A DNA stretch of 64,000 nucleotides from Dastarcus helophoroides (lineage: Eukaryota; Arthropoda; Insecta; Coleoptera; Bothrideridae): the NCBI GenBank assembly GCA_028583605.1, contig CM053331.1:30316177-30380176 (forward strand), read 5' to 3'. Below, piece by piece: positions 11,846-20,871 of the stretch (position 1 is the stretch's first letter; every line of letters begins with the position of its first letter). A program made the translations under genes and the position numbers. The notes beneath the pieces were generated by a model. It did no database searches. It was not told the origin of the DNA and was given only the letters and a program-made list of their open reading frames with translations.

Positions 11846-12872
11846 AACAAAAGAAATGTCCAAGTTTTAGTAATAAACGGGAAACTTCGAAAAAAGTCGA
11901 AATTAAAAATTGCAAATATTTTGTTGAAAGTCATAAAAAACAAAAAAAAACTAATTTAAGTTACAGCAGTTCCTGATGCATAGACGGATATATTGAAGCA
12001 TTTATTAGATCTAGAATTTGGGATTCAGTGACCGGTTTCGATTTTATTAAATCTCGTCAATCTGAAGACAAAAAAGTCGAAATTTCGAAAAAAACATGAA
12101 ATTCGTAAAAAATATTCAAAGCTTGATTTTAAAAGTTTTAATAAACTCCAAATTTTGAGCAAGAGTTCAAACCCCGTAACTCGAAATGAATTAAAAGAAA
12201 TCAAGTTTTAACAAAAAATTTGGACAAAAATGTCAAAACTTTTTAATTAAAATTTGAATTATCTTTCTTTTGATTTCTAAGAACATTCTTAATATCGAAC
12301 TAGTTAAAATCTTAGGAAAAAAGAGAGTTTGACAAAAAATTAGAAATACTGAATAAAAATGTTCAAATTTGTAAAAAAAATAATTTTTAAAGCTTACCTT
12401 TTTTCAATTTGAAACTTTGAATTTGAATGTGAAAAAGGAATTTGAGAAAACGAAAGAAAACAAATTTTAAAACCAGTCAATTTTAATGCGAAATTTTAGA
12501 AGAAATGTCAAAAATTTAAGGTCAAAAGCCAAATTTTAAGAAAAAAGTCAAAACCATAAAAAAAATCACAGGTCTTGAATCGAAACTTTACGAAGAAAAA
12601 AAAATGTCAAATTTAAGATTAACAGTTTAATGAACACCTAGAAGTTCAAAAAATTTAATTTATAAGAAAATACTTTAAATTTCGACTTTTAAGTATGATT
12701 ACCATTTATATATTTTTCTTCCAAACTTGAGCTTCGCTTCGAAAATAATTTTTGACAATAAAAAAAAATCGTCGCTTAATTTGTTTCCATATTTTCTGTA
12801 CTTCAGGCTGCGAAAATAATTTTTAACAAAATGAAAAAGAACTTTAGTTGATTTTTTTAATATTTTCCTTAC
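11846..12872. repeat. AT-rich tract with a satellite fragment
   Basis: No gene seen. 11975-12060 holds a diverged copy of the satellite core (GCATTTATTAGATCTAGAAT, then GTGACCGGTTTCGAT). The rest is AT-rich motif sequence. Confidence 0.5.
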
Positions 12873-13031
12873 TTCAGCCAAATACAAAGGTCCTCTAGAT
12901 TCGTCTCATATTTCTCGGCTAATTTTAAATTACCGAACAAATCTGTGTTCGGTCCACCTTCATTTCTGGACACGAACACATTGCTTAATTGCCGAAGAGT
13001 CCGGAGAAAATCCCGACGTTTAGCAACCTTG
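12873..13031 (-). CDS. Putative internal exon of an unidentified gene
   Basis: On the minus strand a pyrimidine-rich acceptor (TTTTTCTTGAAAG) precedes an open frame of about 52 codons beginning KVAKRRDFLRTLRQLSNVF. It includes RNEGGPNTDLFGNL and ends EDLCIWL, with a good donor GTAAGG just after. The splice phase is 2 on both sides. GC content is well above the flanks, and the charged, leucine-patterned sequence looks like helical protein. No family is recognised. Fragments of the same gene could lie at 8439-8582 or outside the window. Confidence 0.45.
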
Positions 13032-14267
13032 CTTTCAAGAAAAAGTTCAAACTACAACAATTCGAAATGTATTAAAAAAATCAAGTTTTAACGCCAAATT
13101 TTGTGAAAAAGATTAAAGAGTTGAGATAAAAATGAAAATTTTGAGAGAAAATTTATTCTATTCCTTCCTTTAGCTCTTCCAGCATATTCGCCTTTTTTCA
13201 GCAATTTTGACTTTTTATCCAAAATTCGTCGTGACAGTTATGTTCTTTTCTCAAAATTTAAAATTTTTAGCAAAATTTTTAGCAAAATTTTGACTTTGGT
13301 CAAGTTGTGAACTGTTATTCTCAAAATTTCGATTTTTTTTCTCGAAATTTCAACTTTGTTATAATTTTTCTTCGATTTCATAATTTTTTCAAAATTGCAA
13401 CTTTTTTAAAAATTGTTTTTTTCGGCATTTTTTACCATTTTTTTTGTTAAATGCGTATAATTTCTAAAAGTTTCTGTTTTTTTTTAATTTGAATTCTCGT
13501 CCTCCTTTTTCAAGGAATTTCAACTTTGATTTCGAAATTGACCATTTCTGATTTGCATATTTCGATTTTTTTTTCCTTAAATTTCCTTGTTTTGTAATTG
13601 TGGGCTTCATTTCCAAAAATTTGCCCAAATATGGCTTTTTACGGAAGTTTTGCCCTTGTTCGTAAAATTTGGATTATCTCAAACTTCCTCAATTTTTCTC
13701 GAAATTTTCTTTCAAATTTATCTTTTTTCAATTTCTTATGTTTTTCAAAATCCGGCTTCTGAAAATTCTATTTTTTTATTAGACTTTCTGAAAATTTCAA
13801 CATATTTCTTAAGATTCGTATTTTCTTTCAAAATTTTGGCTCTTGTCCTTATTTTGTTAAAAATTTGTTGCTTATTCTGCTTTTTTTCTCTTATTAATTT
13901 GAATTAAAAAAACTAAAATTTTAAATTCTAAATCTCGAATTTTTTAATACATCTTTTTTGAAATTTTAACATTTTTCTTGAAATGTCGTCGAATATTTTG
14001 AATTTAAAATCGAATCATGGGACAAGCTAAAAATTTCAAAAAACAAGGCAACAAAAAATCGAAATTTCTAGAAAAAAGTGAAGTTCAAGAAAAATCCAAT
14101 TTCCGAGTTTACAAACTTCAAATTTAAACTCGGAAGTTTGAGAAGGAGCAGTTCAAATTGCAAAAAAACCCTCAAAAATCAAGTTTTAATTCGAAACGAG
14201 AAAACTATTCAAATTTTGAAGTTGAGACCAAAATTTTAAAATAATTACTTTGTGAAGTTTTTCAATA
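13032..14267. repeat. Pyrimidine-rich AAATTTCGACTTTTT tract
   Basis: No gene. On the plus strand the motif runs mostly as TTTCGA followed by T-runs, opposite to 5536-6800. The Phe-rich open frame at 13587-13907 is a by-product of T-richness. Confidence 0.55.
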
Positions 14268-14654
14268 TTCATAATTATTAAACTTTACTAACAATTAAAA
14301 CAACAACAGATACTAACAATTCCAATTCTCAGTTTTTCTAGAGGTTTGAATTTTTTTCTTAAAGTTATATTTATTACAATCTAGTCAATTTACACTTATG
14401 GACGAGCAGCTTGATCTTCTGAACACACCCCTAATTGAAGCTTTGGACGAGAATTCGGATTAGAGGGAATATTCGTAGGAGTCTGTGATCCATGGAGCTT
14501 ATTAGCATAAAAACGGCTAAACAAATTGCTGGTATAACCGCCGATGATGAGCAAGTGAAACCTGGTTCGGCCGTAGCAAATATTTATAGAAATATCGTGG
14601 AATTTTTAATATCTGTTGCTGTTTTAATTGTTAATAAAGTTTTATAATTATAAA
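14268..14654. mobile_element. TIR element carrying a foreign GC-richer insert
   Basis: Terminal inverted repeats of about 55 bp: TTCATAATTATTAAACTTTA at the left and its near reverse complement ending at 14654. The same termini make up a 160-bp element at 46193-46352 and a solo end at 18446-18522, so this is a MITE family. This copy contains a segment (about 14385-14590) with higher GC, open on the minus strand for about 59 codons (YGRTRFHLLIIGGYTSNLF at its start), and with another shorter frame on the plus strand. That looks like a captured host sequence. No protein family recognised. Confidence 0.6.
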
Positions 14655-15945
14655 TACCAAAATTTTAATTAAAAAATATAAAGTAGTTTTAGGTTTTAAA
14701 TTTTTAAACGAAATTTAAAAAAAGCAAGTGTAACAGTTTAACAAAACTTGAAGATTCAATGATAAACCTAAAATTTATTCTAAAAAATTTTTCAAGCTTG
14801 AAAATTTCAAACTTAAACTCTGAATTTTAAGAAAAAAGTTTAAACTGCTAGAAAAACTCAGAATTTATAATAAAAGAGAGTTGTAGTAGTATTTATTTTC
14901 AAAAAAAGGTCGAACCTTTGAAATGAAAGGCGAAATTTGACAAAAAAGTCAACATTCACAGAATAATTCTCGAAGCCAAACAAAAATCTAAATTTCTAGA
15001 AAATTTCTTGAAATTTGTAAAAATAATAGCCAATATTTGAGCGTAAAAGATTCAAGATTAATTCCGCATGTCAAACTAGAAGAGGAACTTGAAATGCATA
15101 AAAAAATCGAATTTTATTTGAAGTTTTAAAAATAATGTTGCAATGATGACAGATTAGAGTCGAAATTTTGGAAAAAAGCTAAAATTTTCAAAACAATTAG
15201 ATTTCCAAATTGCAGGAAAAATTCAAAATTTCAAATCCAACCTTGAGAAGTTAAAAGTTAGAACGTCAAAAAAAATTTAGAAATTCATAGACAAACTCCA
15301 ACTTTGGAGCTTATAAACTAGTTACACTCCTGTGGACAAAGCAATTTCCAAAATAACCCAAAATTTCTTGAAATTGTCACCTTAACCTCTTAATTAAACT
15401 TAACAACTTAAAATCCGATTATCTATTATTTTTGGAAATTTAGACTTCGAAATTCGAAATTTCACTCGTTCCAAAACAATTAAAATTTTGAGATCAAATT
15501 CGAAATTTTGGGAACTTTTTCAGATTTTGGTAAATGTGTTTTGTCGAAATTTTGACAAAAAACTCAAAACTCTAAATATTTACCCAACTCGACTTTTTTC
15601 TGGATATTTAGACTTCAATCTCAAAATTTCTTTTCAAGTTAAATCGAGTTAAGACTGAACAACAAAAAAATCAAAATTTCAAGTTGAAATTCGGAATTTT
15701 GAGAAAATTCTCGAACTTTCAAGAATCTCGAATTTCTTTTTTTTTTAAACTGAAATTGCCTGTATGCATTCGCAGTTATTTTCCACTCTACAAGAGCGCT
15801 TGGTTCAAATTTTCAAATGTAGCAAATGTTCCATGGCATAAACTCTGACATCGAGCATTTTAGCTCATGTAAAATTTTGTGCTAGATTTTTGAATTTTGA
15901 ATATCATCATTGTAAGGCCATTTGAACCCTTTATTCTGTTTGCCC
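14655..15945. repeat. AT-rich tract without genes
   Basis: Degenerate AAATTTCGA words to about 15750; 15760-15945 has a more balanced composition but no open frame or RNA structure that I can assign. Confidence 0.45.
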
Positions 15946-16235
15946 ATACCTGAACATTCAAATATACCGTTGGTGTATGGTTTTAATTACAATTAAGAGA
16001 ATTTTGGTGGAACGGACTGGTCCTTGATTATCTTCAAAAATTGGAATACAAATCTTGTCCCCTGAAACCAAGAAAGATTAAAATACACAACGAGTTTCGA
16101 TAGCCAAGCTTCAGAGAGATACAGTATCTCTCTGAAGATGATAGCTTGGCTATCGAAACGCGTTAGAGCAACCTTTGTAGTGTTTTTTAATCTTTCTTGA
16201 TTTCAGGGGACAACATTTGTATTTCAACAATAAAT
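15946..16235. mobile_element. Hammerhead family A repeat, inverted pair with extended flank
   Basis: A minus-sense copy (AGAATTTTGGTGGAACGGAC at about 16000 to a broken core near 16110) abuts a plus-sense copy from 16121 to 16230. The plus copy carries an intact ribozyme core at 16128-16168. The outer about 60 bp (15946-16005) is also found, inverted, at 56297-56347, so the mobile unit is longer than the common repeat. Confidence 0.75.
16128..16168 (+). ncRNA. Hammerhead ribozyme core, family A, intact
   Basis: Order: CTCT (stem I 5' strand, 16128-16131), CTGAAGA (16132-16138), one unpaired T, stem II GATAGC/GCTATC with loop TTG (16140-16154), GAA (16155-16157), palindromic ACGCGT (stem III, 16158-16163), T (cleavage-site base, 16164), AGAG (stem I 3' strand, 16165-16168). 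This fits a type I hammerhead with minimal stem III, the form known from Penelope-like elements, which is thought to cleave as a dimer through pairing of stem III palindromes. The extra base after CTGAAGA departs from the textbook core. Confidence 0.75.
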
Positions 16236-16943
16236 AGAAGCCAAAAGAAGTAGATAAATATTTCCCAATTAAAGTTGAGTAAAACTTCGGCGACATTTAG
16301 CTAGAAATGCCAAATTGTTAAGTAATATCTTCAGCTTATAAAGCTTTCCAATGAATACAAAGAAAGTGCATCCAATGCAAGAGACTAACTTTTCTTTTTT
16401 TATCTGAAAAGAGCGTTCTGCTCTCAAGCTGCATAGCTCTCTAGACTTGCATCACAAGTTTGCATCTTACTTTTTATATTTAGGTCTTTCGTTCGGGTCA
16501 TCACTCTTTCTTGAAATACGCTGCATTATAAACCTACACAATGCTAAGTGATACAAGGCCATCCATTGGCTTCGAAAACCTTGAACTTAATAGACACGCA
16601 AGTTTTCGAAATGCGTTCGATTGTTGTACTTCTCTTCATCCTCAAGATGATTTGTTTTAATTACATACAAGAAACGAAATAGTTATTAATTAAAAATGTT
16701 TCTAAATTCCGATCTTCAAGACAAAATTTACAAGAAATCATGAAGAATTAGAAACCTATCAAAGACAAGCGTAAGTTACGTACCTGAGAAAAAAACATTG
16801 AAATGTTGTTCAAAAAATTTGCATTTTGAGTCTATATTTTCGAGGTAAAAGTCGAAAATAGAAAATTAAATTAAAATAGAAAACTAAAACTATTCAAATC
16901 GGAATCTCGACAGTCAAAATCTGCACTAAATTCAGAAATATCG
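16236..16943. other. Intergenic sequence, nothing assigned
   Basis: 16240-16680 is of mixed composition and looks single copy; the rest is AT-rich. No open frame, tRNA or clear repeat seen. Confidence 0.35.
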
Positions 16944-17080
16944 CTCTGAATATGATAGGTTGGCTATCGAAACGTGTTAGAGCCACCTTTGTTGTGTTTT
17001 TTATCTTTCTTGGTTTCAGGGGGCAAGATTTGTATTTCATTTTTTAAAGATAACCAAGGACCAGTTCGTTCCACCAAAAT
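16944..17080 (+). mobile_element. Degenerate hammerhead family A repeat
   Basis: The core is decayed (CTGAATATGATAGGTTGG, then ATCGAAACGTGTTAGAGCC). It is followed by the usual TTCTTGGTTTCAGGGG part and the end GGACCAGTTCGTTCC at about 17057-17071. Ribozyme activity is unlikely because CTGAAGA is mutated. Confidence 0.7.
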
Positions 17081-17362
17081 AAATCTATTTTAGCTTCATT
17101 GGGTACAGTTTGGTGTAAATCAAGACGAATCAATAAAGATCCAAATTAAAAAATCAACATCTAAAAAAAACTGAATATAAGTCGACATAAGTCGAAAAAT
17201 TTGTGTTAAAATGATGAATGTTTTCTCAAACTACTTTTTTTATGGGATTTTCAGTGGGAAATTTTGTTTTAGATAAGTTGCTGATTTCGAAATTAAAGAA
17301 TGTATGATAAATATGGATTTGGATACATGTTGCAATTGCTCTTAAATGTTTTTTTGTTGCAG

Positions 17363-17460
17363 CTGGACACAACCACGACCACGGAGAACACAACCACGAT
17401 GGGCATAGCCACCATGAGAATTTTACAAACGGTGATTATTCTGATCACCACGTATCATAG
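17363..17460 (+). CDS. Last exon encoding a His-rich C-terminus
   Basis: A textbook acceptor (TTTTTTTGTTGCAG) precedes 98 bases that read GHNHDHGEHNHDGHSHH and then ENFTNGDYSDHHVS before TAG at 17458-17460. The first two bases complete a codon begun in the previous exon. Eleven of the 32 residues are histidine, as in loops or tails of zinc transporters (SLC30/SLC39) and other metal-binding proteins; the tail alone does not fix the family. No upstream exon was found, so the preceding intron may be long or the other exons lie before the window. The 3' UTR would run to about 18000. Confidence 0.55.
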
Positions 17461-18020
17461 GACGCTCATTTTCATCTTTATTTATTTAATATAGATAGAA
17501 TTCATAACATTTCTGTAGGAAATTCAATTCGAGAACAATTGATCGTAACGCAGATTGTAACAAAAGACAATTTACTATAGATAATGGTTTATCTAAATCA
17601 AATCTGCATTCTGTATTACAAAATGAAAAGTAGGCCAAATGTGCATTAATACTTAGATTTAGTCAAAAAGATCTGAATCTTGGCTTTTTTATATTTAGTA
17701 GTATTACGAGACCATTTTGTGCGGTTTTTATGTAATCTAACTAAATTGCAAATTTATATTCTGGGAATATTATTACTAGTAAAAGAAATCATCTAACACT
17801 CTTCCATTACAACAAAGTAATTAGATTTAAGAGAAAAAAAATGCCTTTTAATGTATCGTAGTGTATATTTTTTTTATTTTAAAAAATAACTTGTAAATGT
17901 GATATTGTATATAGATGGTTTGAGTGTAATTTTAATCTAGGTATATAGTTACGTAAAAGCTAAAACTGTAATTTTCCTTGTATTTTTATAATGCCAAATA
18001 TAAACATATTTTATTTATAT
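17461..18020 (+). other. Probable 3' UTR of the His-rich gene
   Basis: Single-copy, AT-rich sequence free of the degenerate motif. AATATA, a weak poly(A) signal variant, lies near 17997. The boundary is inferred only from the change of sequence character. Confidence 0.35.
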
Positions 18021-18445
18021 TGTTTAGTTTTCATTCATTCTCTTCGAACGAATTGTAGGTGGCTCACAATAATTTGCCACAAACATTGCGGATTGATTTC
18101 TCTTTTTTATGTTCGGTGTTGTAACCTTAAGTAAAATTGTTAACACAGTTGAAAATAGAAGTGAAAGGTTGACTTTACTGAAATAACTATACCCTATAAG
18201 GTACCCCTAAAGATACTCCACATTTTAGTAAAAGTTTCATTAAAATTCATTTAGCAGTTTCCGAGATTAGCTCAGACAAATGATCAGTCGACAGACGGAC
18301 ATACACTTAAAGGTTTCAAGATTATACAGATAAAATCTGAAATTGGCCTCGCTGCAAACATAAACTCGGTCCCCTTCCGTCTAAAAATTATCTTCTGACA
18401 TATTTAAAATTGACATTTCCAACCCTTACTTCGTTGAATCCTTTA

Positions 18446-18522
18446 TTGATAACTATTAAACTTTTAACTATTAAACTTTATTAACGATCAAAAAGCAACA
18501 GATATTAAAAATTCCACAATGT
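18446..18522. repeat. Solo end of the 46193-type MITE
   Basis: AACTATTAAACTTTATTAAC, then CAGATATTAAAAATTCCAC, the terminal sequence of the TIR family at 14268 and 46193. The other end is not seen nearby. Confidence 0.55.
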
Positions 18523-18524
18523 TT

Positions 18525-18745
18525 CGATTAGGGATATTCGATATATATCGATATTTCGAAATTATTCAATCTTTCCATTAAGAACATCGAATAGTATTCG
18601 ATGTTTTGCAAAGCAAAGGAATATCGAAAATACCGATGTATTTTCACACGATGCATCGATAATGTGTCGTTGGAAAGCTCAAGGTGTGTGGGGATGCAAA
18701 CGATATTTCCATGTTTTGAAAACATCGATGTGCTACGGGCTTATC
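18525..18745. repeat. ATCGAT-rich palindrome cluster
   Basis: Dense short palindromes: ATATATCGATATTTCGA, ACATCGAATAGTATTCGATG, GATGCATCGAT, AAACATCGATGTG. Similar clusters lie at 24500-24560, just beyond the other end of the gypsy element, and at 27650-27790. They could be the broken halves of an older element into which the gypsy copy inserted. Confidence 0.5.
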
Positions 18746-18764
18746 GGTTCAATTGATTACCACG

Positions 18765-19106
18765 TGTGAATTACACCACTTTATTACCAAATTAACTCGA
18801 CACACTTCAACTGAACAGTAACTCACTACTTATTTACTAATTGCTAACCTACTAATTACACTGACTCTAACTGACTAACTCGAGGGAAAGCTGACCGCCT
18901 TTTTATAGTTTTGGCCCCCGGATTCTAGAACTTTTCGGCAGATAAGGCTTATCGTTTGGCGAAATTTCTGGAACGCTTATCTGCCATTTGTTTCGTTATC
19001 GTGGCCGCTTTCCCCTTATCAAATCCTTCTAGAAACTTTTTTTATTAATTTATTAATTCTACAATTCTATTCTAAATTCTATTTTATCTATTTACATTGC
19101 GTTACA
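18765..19106 (-). mobile_element. 3' LTR of the gypsy element
   Basis: Read on the minus strand, a purine-rich tract (AAGGGGGGAGGCAG) directly precedes TGTAACGCAATG. The segment ends near TAATTCACA, giving TG...CA ends and about 342 bp. No matching second LTR is found beyond 24420, so the copy has lost its 5' LTR. Confidence 0.6.
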
Positions 19107-19137
19107 CTGCCTCCCCCCTTAGGAATGATCGTCCCGA

Positions 19138-19934
19138 TCAGTTCCAATCAGTCACTTCGCCACTATATTTGCATAGTCTGTTCAGGTGTATCACTTTCAT
19201 TTTACTCCTGGAGCTAAGCTGGATCCTGTATACCAAGTCCTTGATCCTCTTCAGCACTTTGTAGGGCCCTTCCCAAGATGGCGTAAACTTTGGCGAAACT
19301 CCTTTCTTTCGCTGAGGCTTGTATAGCCATACCAATTCGCCCTCACTGAAACCACCATGATTGGCATTCACGTCATATCTGGCTTTCATCCGGTCCGTCG
19401 CCAAGTTGATCTTCGTCCGCACCAGGACATGCGTCTCCAATATCGCTTCCCTCAAGTCATCTACGAAACCCATCGTTTCCCTGGGGATCTCCCTTGGTGA
19501 TTCAAACACCAAGTCACACGGAAGCCGCAGTTTCCTCCCGAAGATCACTTTTGCCGGAGTCTGATTTGTAGTTTTATGAGTTTTTGCTCGATAGTCCATC
19601 AGAAACAGTGGTAGATGTCGGTCTCAGTCGGTCTGATGTTTGGAAACGACCTTCGAAAGATGTTCTTCTAAGGTCCTGTTAAATCTCTTCACCATTCCGT
19701 CAGACTGTGGATGAAGAGGTGTTTTTCGAGTTTTCCTTATTCCAAGAAGACGACACACCTCTTGGAAAACCCCCGATTCAAAGTTCCTTTCAAGTCCGAG
19801 TGTAGTTCCAAGGGAACACCAAATCGACAGATGAAGTTGTCCACAAGAACCCTTGAGACTGTGGTGGATTCCTGATTCGGGACGGCATAAGCTTCAGTCC
19901 ATTTACTGAAATAATCCATGGCCGCCAGGATGTA
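19138..19934 (-). pseudogene. Gypsy pol: integrase second half and C-terminus
   Basis: Minus-strand continuation of the integrase after the inserted block. MDYFSKWTEAY (ending near 19919) begins it, followed by a mutated HSD motif. The block expected as DG.VERFNRT reads DGMVKRFNRT near 19690, so the catalytic glutamate is a lysine. A stop replaces a conserved tryptophan near 19625. The C-terminal frame 19138-19599 contains a chromatin/LTR-binding type region (GELVWLYKPQRKKG, then WEGPYKVLKRI) and ends close to the polypurine tract. Ty3/gypsy type, inactive. Confidence 0.85.
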
Positions 19935-20066
19935 CAGGGTCTTTGGTTATAAATGCACCCCCCATTTATCTTTCGAATTATGATAGATACAAAAAAATTT
20001 GAATGAAAAAGTTTCTAAATATCTCTTAAATTTTTATTTGAAATAAGTTTGCGATATACAGGGTGC

Positions 20067-20869
20067 AAGAAGAATGCAACCTAGACTACAAATTCATGCA
20101 GCCCTCCAGGCGTGTATAGTGAATCATAGGTAGCTGAACTACCAACAGTTGAAACACTGCCACCTAGCGAAGCGGTTGCTCTCTAGGAGATTTCCCAGAA
20201 GACAAGGATTCTATAATGCACAGACCAATAGGTTTGAACATTTATTAGATTCGAAGTTTGGAAACCAAATACCGGTTTCGATCTTGTTAGATCTCGTCAG
20301 TTTGGTATATCCAACTCGAATGCTAATAAATGTTCCGACAAGTAAGTACTAAAACATTCACAGGCGTCGAGCGAGTGACTTTTTAGTACTACCACCTATT
20401 GGTCCATAGAGAAACTATGGCCATCGCCAACAATGTCGTATGCAAGAAGAATCTAATAAATGTTCAAACCTATTGGTCTGTGCATTATAGAATCCTTGTC
20501 TTCTGGGAAATCTCCTAGAGAGCAACCGCTTCGCTAGGTGGCAGTGTTTCAACTGTTGGTAGTTCAGCTACCTATGATTCACTATACACGCCTGGAGGGC
20601 TGCATGAATTTGTAGTCTAGGTTGCATTCTTCTTGCATACGACATTGTTGGCGATGGCCATAGTTTCTCTATGGACCAATAGGTGGTAGTACTAAAAAGT
20701 CACTCGCTCGACGCCTGTGAATGTTTTAGTACTTACTTGTCGGAACATTTATTAGCATTCGAGTTGGATATACCAAACTGACGAGATCTAACAAGATCGA
20801 AACCGGTATTTGGTTTCCAAACTTCGAATCTAATAAATGTTCAAACCTATTGGTCTGTGCATTATAGAA
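20067..20869. repeat. Inverted pair of satellite units (palindrome)
   Basis: 20067-20450 is repeated in inverse order in 20451-20869, with near-perfect identity by eye; for example TTCTATAATGCACAGACC at 20210 pairs with its complement at 20848-20868. The unit is the ~362-bp repeat of 11351. The block is flanked on both sides by TATACAGGGTGC (20055-20066 and 20870-20881). Such a palindrome could form a large cruciform. No coding content is credible. Confidence 0.75.
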
Positions 20870-20871
20870 TA

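Noticed and set aside
13587..13907. 107-codon open frame, very rich in Phe/Leu/Ser
   Set aside because: Produced by T-rich degenerate motif sequence; no splice sites, domain or balanced composition. The same holds for 24126-24446, 49348-49719 and similar frames.
16236..16680. Possible structured RNA gene in the mixed-composition stretch
   Set aside because: No tRNA cloverleaf, snRNA or promoter boxes recognised; composition alone is not enough.
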